Assembly (NCBI GenBank): GCA_949373165.1
Contig: CASICO010000028.1
Coordinates: forward strand, 1 to 64,000
Reading direction: 5' to 3'
Origin: an uncultured Flavobacteriales bacterium
GTDB lineage: Bacteria; Bacteroidota; Bacteroidia; Flavobacteriales_D; Sanyastnellaceae
Length of the DNA: 64,000 bases
A model generated the notes under the pieces. It saw nothing but the letters and a program-made list of their open reading frames with translations, was not told the DNA's origin and made no database searches. Made by a program: the position numbers and the translations under genes. This document shows, piece by piece, positions 42,763 through 50,525 of the stretch. Position 1 is the first letter of the stretch. Every line of letters begins with the position of its first letter.

Positions 42763-44766
42763 ATGAACCATCTTTCCGGTGTGAATGCGATTGTTTCTCG
42801 GGCTGCTGCCTTGCTCGTTTTTTGCGGATTCCTCTTTGGAACCGTTCAAGGTCAATGTGAGGCTTGTGAAGCCGATCCGGGGTGCACGTCGGGTGATGGT
42901 TTTCCCACCTTATGTCCTTTAGAATTGCCGGGAGGAACTGCGGGTGAGTACTATGAGTCCGTCATCACTTTTTTTCTCCCTGCAGAAATCACCGATCCAG
43001 GATCGGGTTTGGTGGCGACGCTAAACAGTGTGCAGGTAGCCAGCATCACGGGCATTCCTCCTGGATTGACCTTGGAATTGGATGATGAAGATGCGTTTTA
43101 TGAGCCGGCTTCAGGCCAGAACAGTGGTTGCGCAACCCTGTGCGGTGACCCCACCTTTTCAGGAGCATTCGAAATTCAAATCAGCATCATGGCTGTTGTG
43201 ACGGCTCTTGGCTTTGAGCAAGACGTACCGCAGGGATTTGCTTTGCCATTGATCATTGCACCGGGTTCAGGGGGAACTTCTTCGTTTAGTTTTTCTCCGG
43301 CTTCCGGCTGTGGGACAGTGTCGGCAGACTTTGAAGCCACGGTATTTGGAGAGGGCAATCAAATCACGGATCACACTTGGGTTTTGCCCTCGGGCGCAGC
43401 GGTGGAAGGGGCCACATTGACAGCCATAGAGTTCAATGAGCCGGGAGCTCACGTTGTTGTGCTGGAGACCACGATTTTGAACCAGACACTCGAGCAGGTG
43501 CAATTGACCTCCACCACCAATGGTGGATGGGATGATTTTTGGCAAAATCCGGATCCGTATTTCACATTAAAGGACGCCAATGAATCTGTGGTTTACACGT
43601 CGAGTACCGTGGATGCCTCCACTTCCGCAACGTGGTCGGGTTTGGGCATTGTCTTGAACAATCCCCCTTATTCCATCGATTTCTACGACGAAGACTTGTT
43701 GGATGGTGACGATTGGCTCGGATGGACGTCCATCACGCCCAACGGGCCCGGTACGATTTCGCTCAATGCCAACCCAAGCAGCGGAGTGGCCACAATTGGC
43801 ATGGCGCCGATTGTGGTGGTGGTGGACTCTGCCGAGGTGTGGGTGAATGCCCTGCCTGAAGTGGAATTGGTGCAGTCCAGTCCAAGCAATTTGATGTGCA
43901 CCAACGACAGTTTGATTCAGTACCAATGGTGGTGGGGCGATAGCTTGGTGGTCAGTGGGGGGGACCCCGTTTTTTCGCCGGAAATCAGTGGGTTTTATTC
44001 GGTTTTAGGATTGGACTCTGCCGGTTGTTCAGCCGAATCTGAAGCCTTGCTGTTTTGCATGCCCAATGCGCAAATGGACATCGAATTGGTGGAGGCCAAC
44101 GGATCTCCGATGGCCCTGGTGACCGCGTCCAATCGGCCTTGGTGGGTTTGGCACGTCAACGGCGTGGTCATGGACACCATGTATGTCGATGGGGAAACAT
44201 GGTTTCCCTTAGAAAGTGGATGGTACTGGGTCGATTCTGAGACGGATTTAGGATGCCCAACGGCCAGTGATTCAATGTTGGTTTGTTGGCCTCTTGTTTC
44301 GCCGGAACTGAGCCAAAACGGAGAGGGTGATTTGGTTGTAGATGGAGATTTTGCGCTTTATCAATGGTGGTTGAATGGCGCGCCCATAGAGGGAGAAGCT
44401 GGATCCACTTTGGTGAGCCCAGGCGAAGGTGAATACGCTGTTTATGTGGCTGACATGGCAGATTGTCCAGCTGTGGCCAGCGCGCCTTGGACCGTTGTGG
44501 GAATGGAAGAAAGGGCAGCGGCTGAGTTTCAGGTGATGCCCAATCCCTTTGTGTCGACGTTCCGGTTGGAGGTGAACGAAGCTCACCAAGGGGGACAAGC
44601 TTTGGTGATGTCGTTCACAGGGCAGGTCTTGTTCGCTCAGTCCATTTTTGGAGAAGCCGTGCAGGTGAGCATGGACGCATGGCCCGCAGGGGTTTATTTG
44701 GTTTCCTTGGTTGATGCCCAGGGCCGGACCTCTGCCACGAAACGGGTGATCAAGCAAAGCCCATGA
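42763..44766 (+). CDS. Secreted T9SS protein with PKD/Ig-like modules, unknown function
   Basis: A 667-residue secreted protein with a signal ending GTVQGQ (start ATG 42763). The N-terminal 160 residues form a domain with several Cys (CEACEADPGC, CATLCGDPTF) and the phrase ITGIPPGLTLEL. PKD/Ig-like repeats follow, including FSPASGCGTVSADFEATV and three units with the pattern YQWWW/WHVNG/YQWWLNGAPI---G--STLVSPG, typical of adhesive T9SS proteins. The C-terminus VMPNPFVSTFRLEV to KRVIKQSP is a T9SS tail. No enzyme motif is visible. The stop lies 4 bp before the start of the double esterase, so the two are probably cotranscribed. Confidence 0.8.
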   Translation: MNHLSGVNAIVSRAAALLVFCGFLFGTVQGQCEACEADPGCTSGDGFPTLCPLELPGGTAGEYYESVITFFLPAEITDPGSGLVATLNSVQVASITGIPPGLTLELDDEDAFYEPASGQNSGCATLCGDPTFSGAFEIQISIMAVVTALGFEQDVPQGFALPLIIAPGSGGTSSFSFSPASGCGTVSADFEATVFGEGNQITDHTWVLPSGAAVEGATLTAIEFNEPGAHVVVLETTILNQTLEQVQLTSTTNGGWDDFWQNPDPYFTLKDANESVVYTSSTVDASTSATWSGLGIVLNNPPYSIDFYDEDLLDGDDWLGWTSITPNGPGTISLNANPSSGVATIGMAPIVVVVDSAEVWVNALPEVELVQSSPSNLMCTNDSLIQYQWWWGDSLVVSGGDPVFSPEISGFYSVLGLDSAGCSAESEALLFCMPNAQMDIELVEANGSPMALVTASNRPWWVWHVNGVVMDTMYVDGETWFPLESGWYWVDSETDLGCPTASDSMLVCWPLVSPELSQNGEGDLVVDGDFALYQWWLNGAPIEGEAGSTLVSPGEGEYAVYVADMADCPAVASAPWTVVGMEERAAAEFQVMPNPFVSTFRLEVNEAHQGGQALVMSFTGQVLFAQSIFGEAVQVSMDAWPAGVYLVSLVDAQGRTSATKRVIKQSP

Positions 44767-44770
44767 AACT

Positions 44771-46840
44771 GTGAATAAAGGACTGTGTCAAGGGATTCTG
44801 TCCCATTTCCGTTTTGCAGCCAAGCGGTGGATCCGGCCCTTGAAAAGTGGAGGGTTGCTGCTCTTCGCTTTTACTTCGTGCATGGGGGCTTTACAGGCTC
44901 AATCCGCATTTCTGGGTTCTGCTGATTTGGAGCTTACCCAGATTTGGAGTCAGGAGCCCAATGGGTGGACTTATCCCGTGGCGGTTTCGCTTCCTTCCGG
45001 AGACATGCCGGATGCAGGTTTTCCAGTGTGCATTCTGTTGCATGGAAATGGGGGCAATGGGCCCGGGATGTTTGGACTTGGAAACAACATCACGGAAGGC
45101 CACATTTTGGTGGCCCCCACAGGCTACCTGAATTCTTGGAATTTATGCGGTGAAAACAGCGAGGCACCGGACATCGCCATGTTGTCGGATTTGCTGGTTC
45201 AGTTGTCGGGTTTTGACAATGTGAATGCCAACCGAATTCGACTGGTTGGCTTCTCGAATGGAGCAGGCTTGGTCAACCAAGCGTTCATTGAATTGGATGA
45301 GCCGGGTGTGGATGCGTTTGTGGCGTTTGTGTCTCAAATGAACGCGCCGCAATTTCACCAAGGTGCGTTTTACCGGCCATCCGGAGCGACCAATGCCCCC
45401 CTTGATTTCTGCGGGTACGATGTGGCTGTAGAGCCTTTACTGGGGCGCAAATACATCTCCATTTGCAACCACAACGATTCGGTGGTGCCGTATGCAGGTG
45501 GTCCGGCTGTGGGGACTTTCTTTCCGCCGGCTGAGGTGTCCATCTATGGAGTAGCGCTGCAACAAGGCCACAATGGACCGACTGTTTCCGGCGAAGCATT
45601 GGGCAATTTGACCCTCTTTCGATATCTGGATGATCAAGTGGTGCTGATCCGAGGAAATGCCCAACATGGGACGGACGATGAACAGTTGGTTCAAGTGGCG
45701 GGCCTCTTGGCTGTAGACGAAGAACCGGAAAATTCAGACGAGGCTGAGTGTCCAGAAGACCTGAGCTTGGACGGGCTGGTTGCAGTGGACGATGTGTTGA
45801 TTTTGCTCGGTGAGTTTGGTTGCATGGTGAACTGTGGACCCGCGGATTTGAATGTGGATGGATGGGTGGGCGTCGCCGATGTCTTGGCCATGTTGAATGT
45901 GTTTGGGTTTCCGTGTCCTGAAGCGCCTTCATTGCCCACAGTGTACGAGGTGCCCACGTTTGGTGTGGAGGTACAAGCGGGGCTGGTGTACGCCGAGGGA
46001 CTGTCCCACACGTCGCTCAACAGTCCAGAAGCAGAAGTCATGGCTTTGCTTTTGGATGCATACGTGCCACAGGGTGCAGGCGGCGCTCGTCCAGCCATGG
46101 TGCTCATTCATGGAGGTGGCTTTATAGGGGGGGGGCGTCAACAGCCGGCCATCGTCAATTTGGCTCAGGATTTCGCCAGCCGTGGTTGGGTTGTGTTTTC
46201 GATAGACTACAGGTTGGCTGGAGATTTGGGGACGGTACCGGAGGCGTGGGTAGATTCTGTGAACTCCAATCCGCTTGCCGATGCAGGAAACGTGGCCCAA
46301 GCCATGGCCATTTATCCTGCCCACCGAGATGCCAAGGCGGCCTTGCGCTGGGTTGTGGCCAATGCGGATGCCTATGACCTCGATTTGGATTACTTGACCG
46401 TTGGTGGTGGATCGGCAGGTGCCATAACAGCCATTGGTTGTTCAGTGACCGAGCCCGAGGACTATCAATTTGAATTGAGCCTCGAAGAAGACCCGACACT
46501 GGCTTCGGCGAACTTGGGCGTAACCTATGAAGTACAGACCATTTTGGATTTTTGGGGCTCCAAAGTCTCCGCGGATTTAGTGGAAGGGATTTTTGGGTCA
46601 CAAACGTTCGACGCTTCTGATCCTTCGCTCTTCATTGCACATGGGACCGAAGATCTCTCAGTCTTGTTTTCCGAAGCATTGGCCCTTGAAACCATCTTTC
46701 AAGATTTGGGCTTGGATTACGCGCTGAATGCCCTTGTTGGGGAAGGGCATGGCCCTTGGGAAGCTTCATTGCAAGGTCAAAGTTTGTTTGCGCTCGCCTT
46801 TGATTTTGTGGTCGAGCAGCAGATGCTGCCCGTCGAATGA
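44771..46840 (+). CDS. Double alpha/beta-hydrolase esterase joined by a dockerin-like linker
   Basis: A 689-residue exported protein. Residues about 45-310 are a PHB-depolymerase/LpqC-like esterase: oxyanion LLHGNGGNG from His91 and nucleophile elbow GFSNGAG with Ser162. Residues about 325-385 hold two dockerin-type calcium loops, DLSLDGLVAVDDVLILLGEFG (from Asp330) and DLNVDGWVGVADVLAMLNVFG (from Asp359). Residues about 395-680 are a carboxylesterase-type hydrolase: IHGGGF from His447 and GGGSAGA with Ser548. The start is GTG 44771; the next ATG would delete the signal peptide, which ends GALQAQ. There is no T9SS tail. Acetyl or feruloyl esters on polysaccharides are plausible substrates, inferred from family only. 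Confidence 0.85.
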   Translation: MNKGLCQGILSHFRFAAKRWIRPLKSGGLLLFAFTSCMGALQAQSAFLGSADLELTQIWSQEPNGWTYPVAVSLPSGDMPDAGFPVCILLHGNGGNGPGMFGLGNNITEGHILVAPTGYLNSWNLCGENSEAPDIAMLSDLLVQLSGFDNVNANRIRLVGFSNGAGLVNQAFIELDEPGVDAFVAFVSQMNAPQFHQGAFYRPSGATNAPLDFCGYDVAVEPLLGRKYISICNHNDSVVPYAGGPAVGTFFPPAEVSIYGVALQQGHNGPTVSGEALGNLTLFRYLDDQVVLIRGNAQHGTDDEQLVQVAGLLAVDEEPENSDEAECPEDLSLDGLVAVDDVLILLGEFGCMVNCGPADLNVDGWVGVADVLAMLNVFGFPCPEAPSLPTVYEVPTFGVEVQAGLVYAEGLSHTSLNSPEAEVMALLLDAYVPQGAGGARPAMVLIHGGGFIGGGRQQPAIVNLAQDFASRGWVVFSIDYRLAGDLGTVPEAWVDSVNSNPLADAGNVAQAMAIYPAHRDAKAALRWVVANADAYDLDLDYLTVGGGSAGAITAIGCSVTEPEDYQFELSLEEDPTLASANLGVTYEVQTILDFWGSKVSADLVEGIFGSQTFDASDPSLFIAHGTEDLSVLFSEALALETIFQDLGLDYALNALVGEGHGPWEASLQGQSLFALAFDFVVEQQMLPVE
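46127..46135 (+). repeat. G9 tract inside the double-esterase coding sequence
   Basis: Nine consecutive G encode the Gly-Gly-Gly of FIGGGRQQ just after the second oxyanion motif. The frame is intact at this length; a one-base slip would truncate the second esterase domain while leaving the first complete. Confidence 0.85.
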
Positions 46841-46951
46841 GCGTCTTGTGCAAATCAACTTCAATATGAGGAACGCTGTGGGTTGTCCTTTGGCCATCAG
46901 AAGGCGCGGCTTCGTGCGCCATGGGTTGTTCAACTGAATTAAGTTCGCGCC

Positions 46952-47788
46952 ATGCCTTCGATGTTTTTTGCCTTCTTGGATGACCTGGCCATGATCATGG
47001 ATGAGGTGGCGGTCATGACCAAAGTGGCGGGCAAGAAAACGGCGGGCCTGCTGGGAGATGACCTCGCGGTCAATGCCGAAAAAGCCAGTGGGTTTGAGGC
47101 TTCCCGGGAGTTGCCGGTGTTGTGGTCGATCACCAAGGGGTCTTTCCTGAACAAGGTGATCATTCTGCCATTGGCATTTTTGCTGGAGAGCTTGGCGCCT
47201 TGGGCGATTGAACCTGTGCTGATTTTGGGCGGAGTGTACCTCGCTTTTGAAGGGGTCGAGAAAGTGGTGCACATATGGCGTCCGCATCCCAAGGGCCACA
47301 AACCGACCGAACGTCCCGACGAGCGCACCCGGATCCGGTCTGCTGTTTTGGTGGACTTCATTTTGTCCGTGGAGATTGTGATCATCGCCTTGGGTTCTGT
47401 TGTGGAAGCCGCGCCCTTGGTGCAAATGGTCACTGTCTCCATCATTGCCTTATTGGCCACGGTCGGAGTCTATGGTTTGGTGGCCTTGATTGTGCGCATG
47501 GACGATTTGGGCATGACCTTAACGCGGCGTGAAGGTGCCTTTGCAAAGCGACTGGGAAGTGCCTTGATCGCGGGTTTGCCCTGGGTCATTCGACTGCTCA
47601 GTGTCGTCGGAACGGTGGCCTTGTTCTTGGTCTCGGGCGGGATATTTCATCACCACATTCCTGCATTGCACCATGCGTTTGAAAGTTGGCCTGGTTTGGC
47701 AGTGGATGTGATGCTGTCGAGCATTGTGGGAGGATTCACCTTACTTCTGGTCTTGCTCGCCAAACGAGTCAAGGGCAATCTAGGTTAA
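46952..47788 (+). CDS. DUF808 (YedI-type) inner-membrane protein
   Basis: A 278-residue membrane protein matching DUF808 throughout: FFAFLDDLAMIMDEVAVMTKVAGKKTAGLLGDDLAVNA at the N-terminus, LPVLWSITKGSFLNK, and ILGGVYLAFEGVEKV. About six hydrophobic segments fill the remainder, with TRIRSAVLVDFILSVEIVIIAL and DDLGMTLTR. The function of the family is unknown. Length is near the usual 290-320. No close functional neighbour. Confidence 0.95.
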   Translation: MPSMFFAFLDDLAMIMDEVAVMTKVAGKKTAGLLGDDLAVNAEKASGFEASRELPVLWSITKGSFLNKVIILPLAFLLESLAPWAIEPVLILGGVYLAFEGVEKVVHIWRPHPKGHKPTERPDERTRIRSAVLVDFILSVEIVIIALGSVVEAAPLVQMVTVSIIALLATVGVYGLVALIVRMDDLGMTLTRREGAFAKRLGSALIAGLPWVIRLLSVVGTVALFLVSGGIFHHHIPALHHAFESWPGLAVDVMLSSIVGGFTLLLVLLAKRVKGNLG

Positions 47789-47863
47789 CCGACTTTTTGT
47801 TTTTTGTGGTGGGTGGTTGCAGTGAACAGTGAACGAATGGAGAGGATGTCGGGTTATTCTGTC

Positions 47864-48019
47864 ATGGGACGGAAGCGCGATTTGAAAAACGTACACCCCA
47901 AGCGGCCACCATCCATGTTGGAAGACGACCCCGAGGCATTGAATGAATGGGGGGAAGAGCTTCATCGAATGACCCATCATCGGCGCCGCACCCACGAACG
48001 ACACAAGCCGACGTCATAG
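47864..48019 (+). CDS. Small basic hypothetical protein
   Basis: About 51 residues from ATG 47864. It has a basic N-terminus (MGRKRDLKNVHPKRPP), an acidic helix (SMLEDDPEALNEWGEELHRM) and a basic, His-rich end (THHRRRTHERHKPTS). The sequence is highly charged and non-random in composition. The frame opens further upstream from 47804, but that part lacks this character. No family recognised. It lies between two membrane-protein genes on the same strand. Confidence 0.45.
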   Translation: MGRKRDLKNVHPKRPPSMLEDDPEALNEWGEELHRMTHHRRRTHERHKPTS

Positions 48020-48053
48020 CGGAAATGTTGCCCTTCAAGTGTAGTTTGTGGCC

Positions 48054-48812
48054 ATGAGTGAATTGGATGTGGTCATTGGCCCAGAAGAACCTCGATTTTG
48101 GTTGGCGATTGGATGCTGTGTGTCGATTGCCTTGGTCTTGATTTGGGGGGTGCACAGGAATACAGCGCAGAGAGAGCGACACTTGAGGTACATCGGCTTT
48201 GCGATGCTGGGGATGCAAGTCTTGGATTTGACCTTGGCCTTGGGGAATCCCGATCTCTCATTCTCCATTCACAGGTCTTTGCCACTTCATTTTTGTGGGC
48301 TCAACACAATTTTGCTAGGCATCTTGTGTTTTCGGCGGTCTCCCGTGGTCTTTGCTTTTGCTGGATTCATGGGGATGATCGGGGGATTCCATTCGCTCAT
48401 CACACCGCAATTGCCATCTGGAGATGCGTGGCCTTTTTTCTTACTGTATTACACCAAACACGCGGCATTGGTGGTGGTGCCGATCATCTTAGCTCGGTCT
48501 TATGGCTTTCGATTTCGGCGATGGGATTGGCTGCGCGCATACGGGCTTGCGGTGTTGGCTTCGACGGTGATGATGGGGGTGAATGGGGTGCTGAATACCT
48601 GGTTTCCACATGCCCAAGGATTGACCGCCAACTACATGTACGTTTGGGAAGCCCCTACTGCAGACAATCCGTTGATCTTGGATTGGGGGTGGCCTTGGTA
48701 TTTGTTGCCGTTGCATGTGGCTTTACTCGTTCATTTGATATTGATCAATGCACTGTTTCGCAAGTGCCTCTCGCCTTTTGAAAAAGGCGCGGAGTTAAAG
48801 TGGTTTGAATGA
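48054..48812 (+). CDS. TIGR02206/YwaF-family membrane protein
   Basis: A 252-residue protein with about seven hydrophobic segments. The TIGR02206 (YwaF-like) landmarks are visible: SLPLHFCGLNTILLGIL in the third helix, FFLLYYTKHAALVVVPI (the His-containing helix), and MGVNGVLNTWFPHAQGLTANYMYV with PWYLLPLHV near the end. The family's function is unknown. GTG 48048 lies just upstream, but ATG 48054 is preferred. Confidence 0.88.
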   Translation: MSELDVVIGPEEPRFWLAIGCCVSIALVLIWGVHRNTAQRERHLRYIGFAMLGMQVLDLTLALGNPDLSFSIHRSLPLHFCGLNTILLGILCFRRSPVVFAFAGFMGMIGGFHSLITPQLPSGDAWPFFLLYYTKHAALVVVPIILARSYGFRFRRWDWLRAYGLAVLASTVMMGVNGVLNTWFPHAQGLTANYMYVWEAPTADNPLILDWGWPWYLLPLHVALLVHLILINALFRKCLSPFEKGAELKWFE

Positions 48813-48878
48813 CCAGATTTTATCTGGCCTACGGGTGAGAATGGAGAGGGAGTGACGTCCGGGTTTTACATTGGGGGC

Positions 48879-49421
48879 ATGCGACAAGAAGACCTCATTC
48901 GTCAAGCGGAATTCAACCCGAGAATCAAGCAGTACATTTTTTCGTCTGTGGCCTTGGTGTTCACCTTGTGCATCGTTACGATTCCACTTTTACTTCTTTG
49001 GGTACTGGGATGGGGGAAATGGGTGGCCAGAATTCATTTCAATGCCTTGAAATGTTCCCTGACATCGCGGCATTTGCGGTTCTCCAAAGGCCATTATTTC
49101 AAAAAGGAGAAGACGATTCCATTGGAAAACATTCAAGATCTCACGTTCATCGACAACCCCGTTCTGAAGTGGTTTGATTTGCGCATTTTGAAGGTGGAAA
49201 CAGCGGGAAACAGCGACCAAACAGGAGCCGACATGAAACTGGTTGGCATTGTGGATGCAGAAGGATTCAAGGAAGAAGTGATGCTGGCCAGGGACCGATT
49301 TCAAGAAGGGAGGCTCCAACCAGTTATTGCGCCCCTTGAAGCTGGAGACGGCGTTGTAGAGGTTCTCAAAGAGATCCATGCGTCCATCGAGGCGCTACGT
49401 GGCGATTTGACCAAAGGGTAA
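48879..49421 (+). CDS. Membrane protein with bacterial PH domain (bPH2-like)
   Basis: A 180-residue protein from ATG 48879. After the N-terminal EFNPRIKQYIF there are one or two hydrophobic helices (about residues 20-50). A beta-rich domain with the bPH2/DUF304 pattern follows: LKCSLTSRHLRFSKGHYFKKEKTIPLENIQDL, then LKWFDLRILKVETAG. Such proteins are widespread; proposed roles in envelope homeostasis are not firmly established. Confidence 0.85.
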   Translation: MRQEDLIRQAEFNPRIKQYIFSSVALVFTLCIVTIPLLLLWVLGWGKWVARIHFNALKCSLTSRHLRFSKGHYFKKEKTIPLENIQDLTFIDNPVLKWFDLRILKVETAGNSDQTGADMKLVGIVDAEGFKEEVMLARDRFQEGRLQPVIAPLEAGDGVVEVLKEIHASIEALRGDLTKG

Positions 49422-49430
49422 TTCGAGGAA

Positions 49431-50030
49431 ATGAATGGAATGACCTCCAACGATTCAGTGTCCTTCCCGGGTGTGCCCCTTCGACAGGCCTTGCCTTGGT
49501 TGGCTGTTGGATTATTGATTCAAGGCTCCATGTGGGTATGGGGAGAAATGCAAGGTCAGGGCCACTTGGAAGCCATCCGTTATGCGGCCCGGTACAGTGG
49601 CCGTTTTTCGTTTTTGGCATTTCTGTTCTCTGTCTTCTGTTTGATTCAATGGGGAGGAGATCTCCAGAAATGGCGGCGGGCTTTCTTGTCCTCGTTGTTT
49701 TTTGCCTGGGTCCACGTATTGCATTTTGGTTACTTGGCCACCAATCTCGCTTGGAACGAAATTGACCCTGAGGTGCCCAAGGCCATTGGAGGGGCTTTGG
49801 CCTATGTGACTCTGGTGGTTCACCCGCGCATGCTGATGACCCGAGGGTGGCGTGACGGTGTCCACATCTGGTACGTTTATTTCGTGGGATTTGTCATGGC
49901 TTTCACCTTTGTGGCCCGCATCAAGGGGGAATTCCCGGGGGCGCCAGCCTCCAACTTTCATTATTGTGGAATTGTGGCGGTGATGGTGGTGTTGGGGATG
50001 TTCACCAGAAAGCGTTTCTTCAGAGCATGA
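49431..50030 (+). CDS. Six-helix membrane protein, possibly ferric-reductase-like
   Basis: A 199-residue integral membrane protein with about six helices. Conserved-looking features are AARYSGRFSFLAFLFSVF, FFAWVHVLHFGYLAT with two His in one helix, and LVVHPRMLMTRGW. Paired His in membrane helices suggest heme binding as in the YedZ/ferric-reductase transmembrane family, but the match is not strong enough for a firm call. It overlaps the TspO gene start by 4 bp (ATGA), so the two are translationally coupled. Confidence 0.65.
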   Translation: MNGMTSNDSVSFPGVPLRQALPWLAVGLLIQGSMWVWGEMQGQGHLEAIRYAARYSGRFSFLAFLFSVFCLIQWGGDLQKWRRAFLSSLFFAWVHVLHFGYLATNLAWNEIDPEVPKAIGGALAYVTLVVHPRMLMTRGWRDGVHIWYVYFVGFVMAFTFVARIKGEFPGAPASNFHYCGIVAVMVVLGMFTRKRFFRA

Positions 50031-50510
50031 ACCGCAGCTTTCTTTTTTCATGTTTGGCATTTGGGACACTCAACTTCATCGGATTGGCCATCGGAGGCAT
50101 GGCCACTGGGCCAGGTGTCGTCTCGGATTGGTATGCGTCCCTTGAGAAAGCACCTTGGACCCCCTCCAGGCTGGGTTTTTGGTGCGGCGTGGACTTTGGT
50201 GATGGTCGGGTTTAGTGGCTTCATGGCCCGTTGGTGGACCCATGCAAAATCGCAGGGCACAGAATCAAAAGTGCGCCAAGGCTTTGCTTTGGCTTGGGTT
50301 TTGAATGTGGCGTGGAACCCCTTGTTTTTCGGTGCGCATGAAGCGGGGTGGGCCTTGGTGGAGATCTTGACTTTATTTACAGTGATTGTGGCACTGGCCC
50401 GTCAAGGATGGTCACATTCCGGCTCTGCCCGTTGGGGCATCCTCCCATACTTGATTTGGCTCTTTGTGGCGACATCCTTGAATGGATTCGTGGTTTGGGC
50501 CAATCCCTGA
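50027..50510 (+). CDS. tspO: TspO/MBR-family protein, frame broken by one extra base
   Basis: From ATG 50027 the frame reads the first TspO helix and WYASLEKAPWTP, then derails. Removing one C from the CCCCC run at 50160-50164 restores PPGWVFGAAWTLVMVGFSG and continues to FALAWVLNVAWNPLFF and the natural stop. The corrected length is 160 residues, the usual TspO size, with the Trp-rich ligand pocket intact (KAPWTPPGWVFGAAWTL). TspO proteins are five-helix membrane proteins that bind tetrapyrroles and lipids and take part in stress responses. As sequenced, translation would end near 50215. Confidence 0.85.
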
Positions 50511-50525
50511 ACATCTTTGTCTCCC

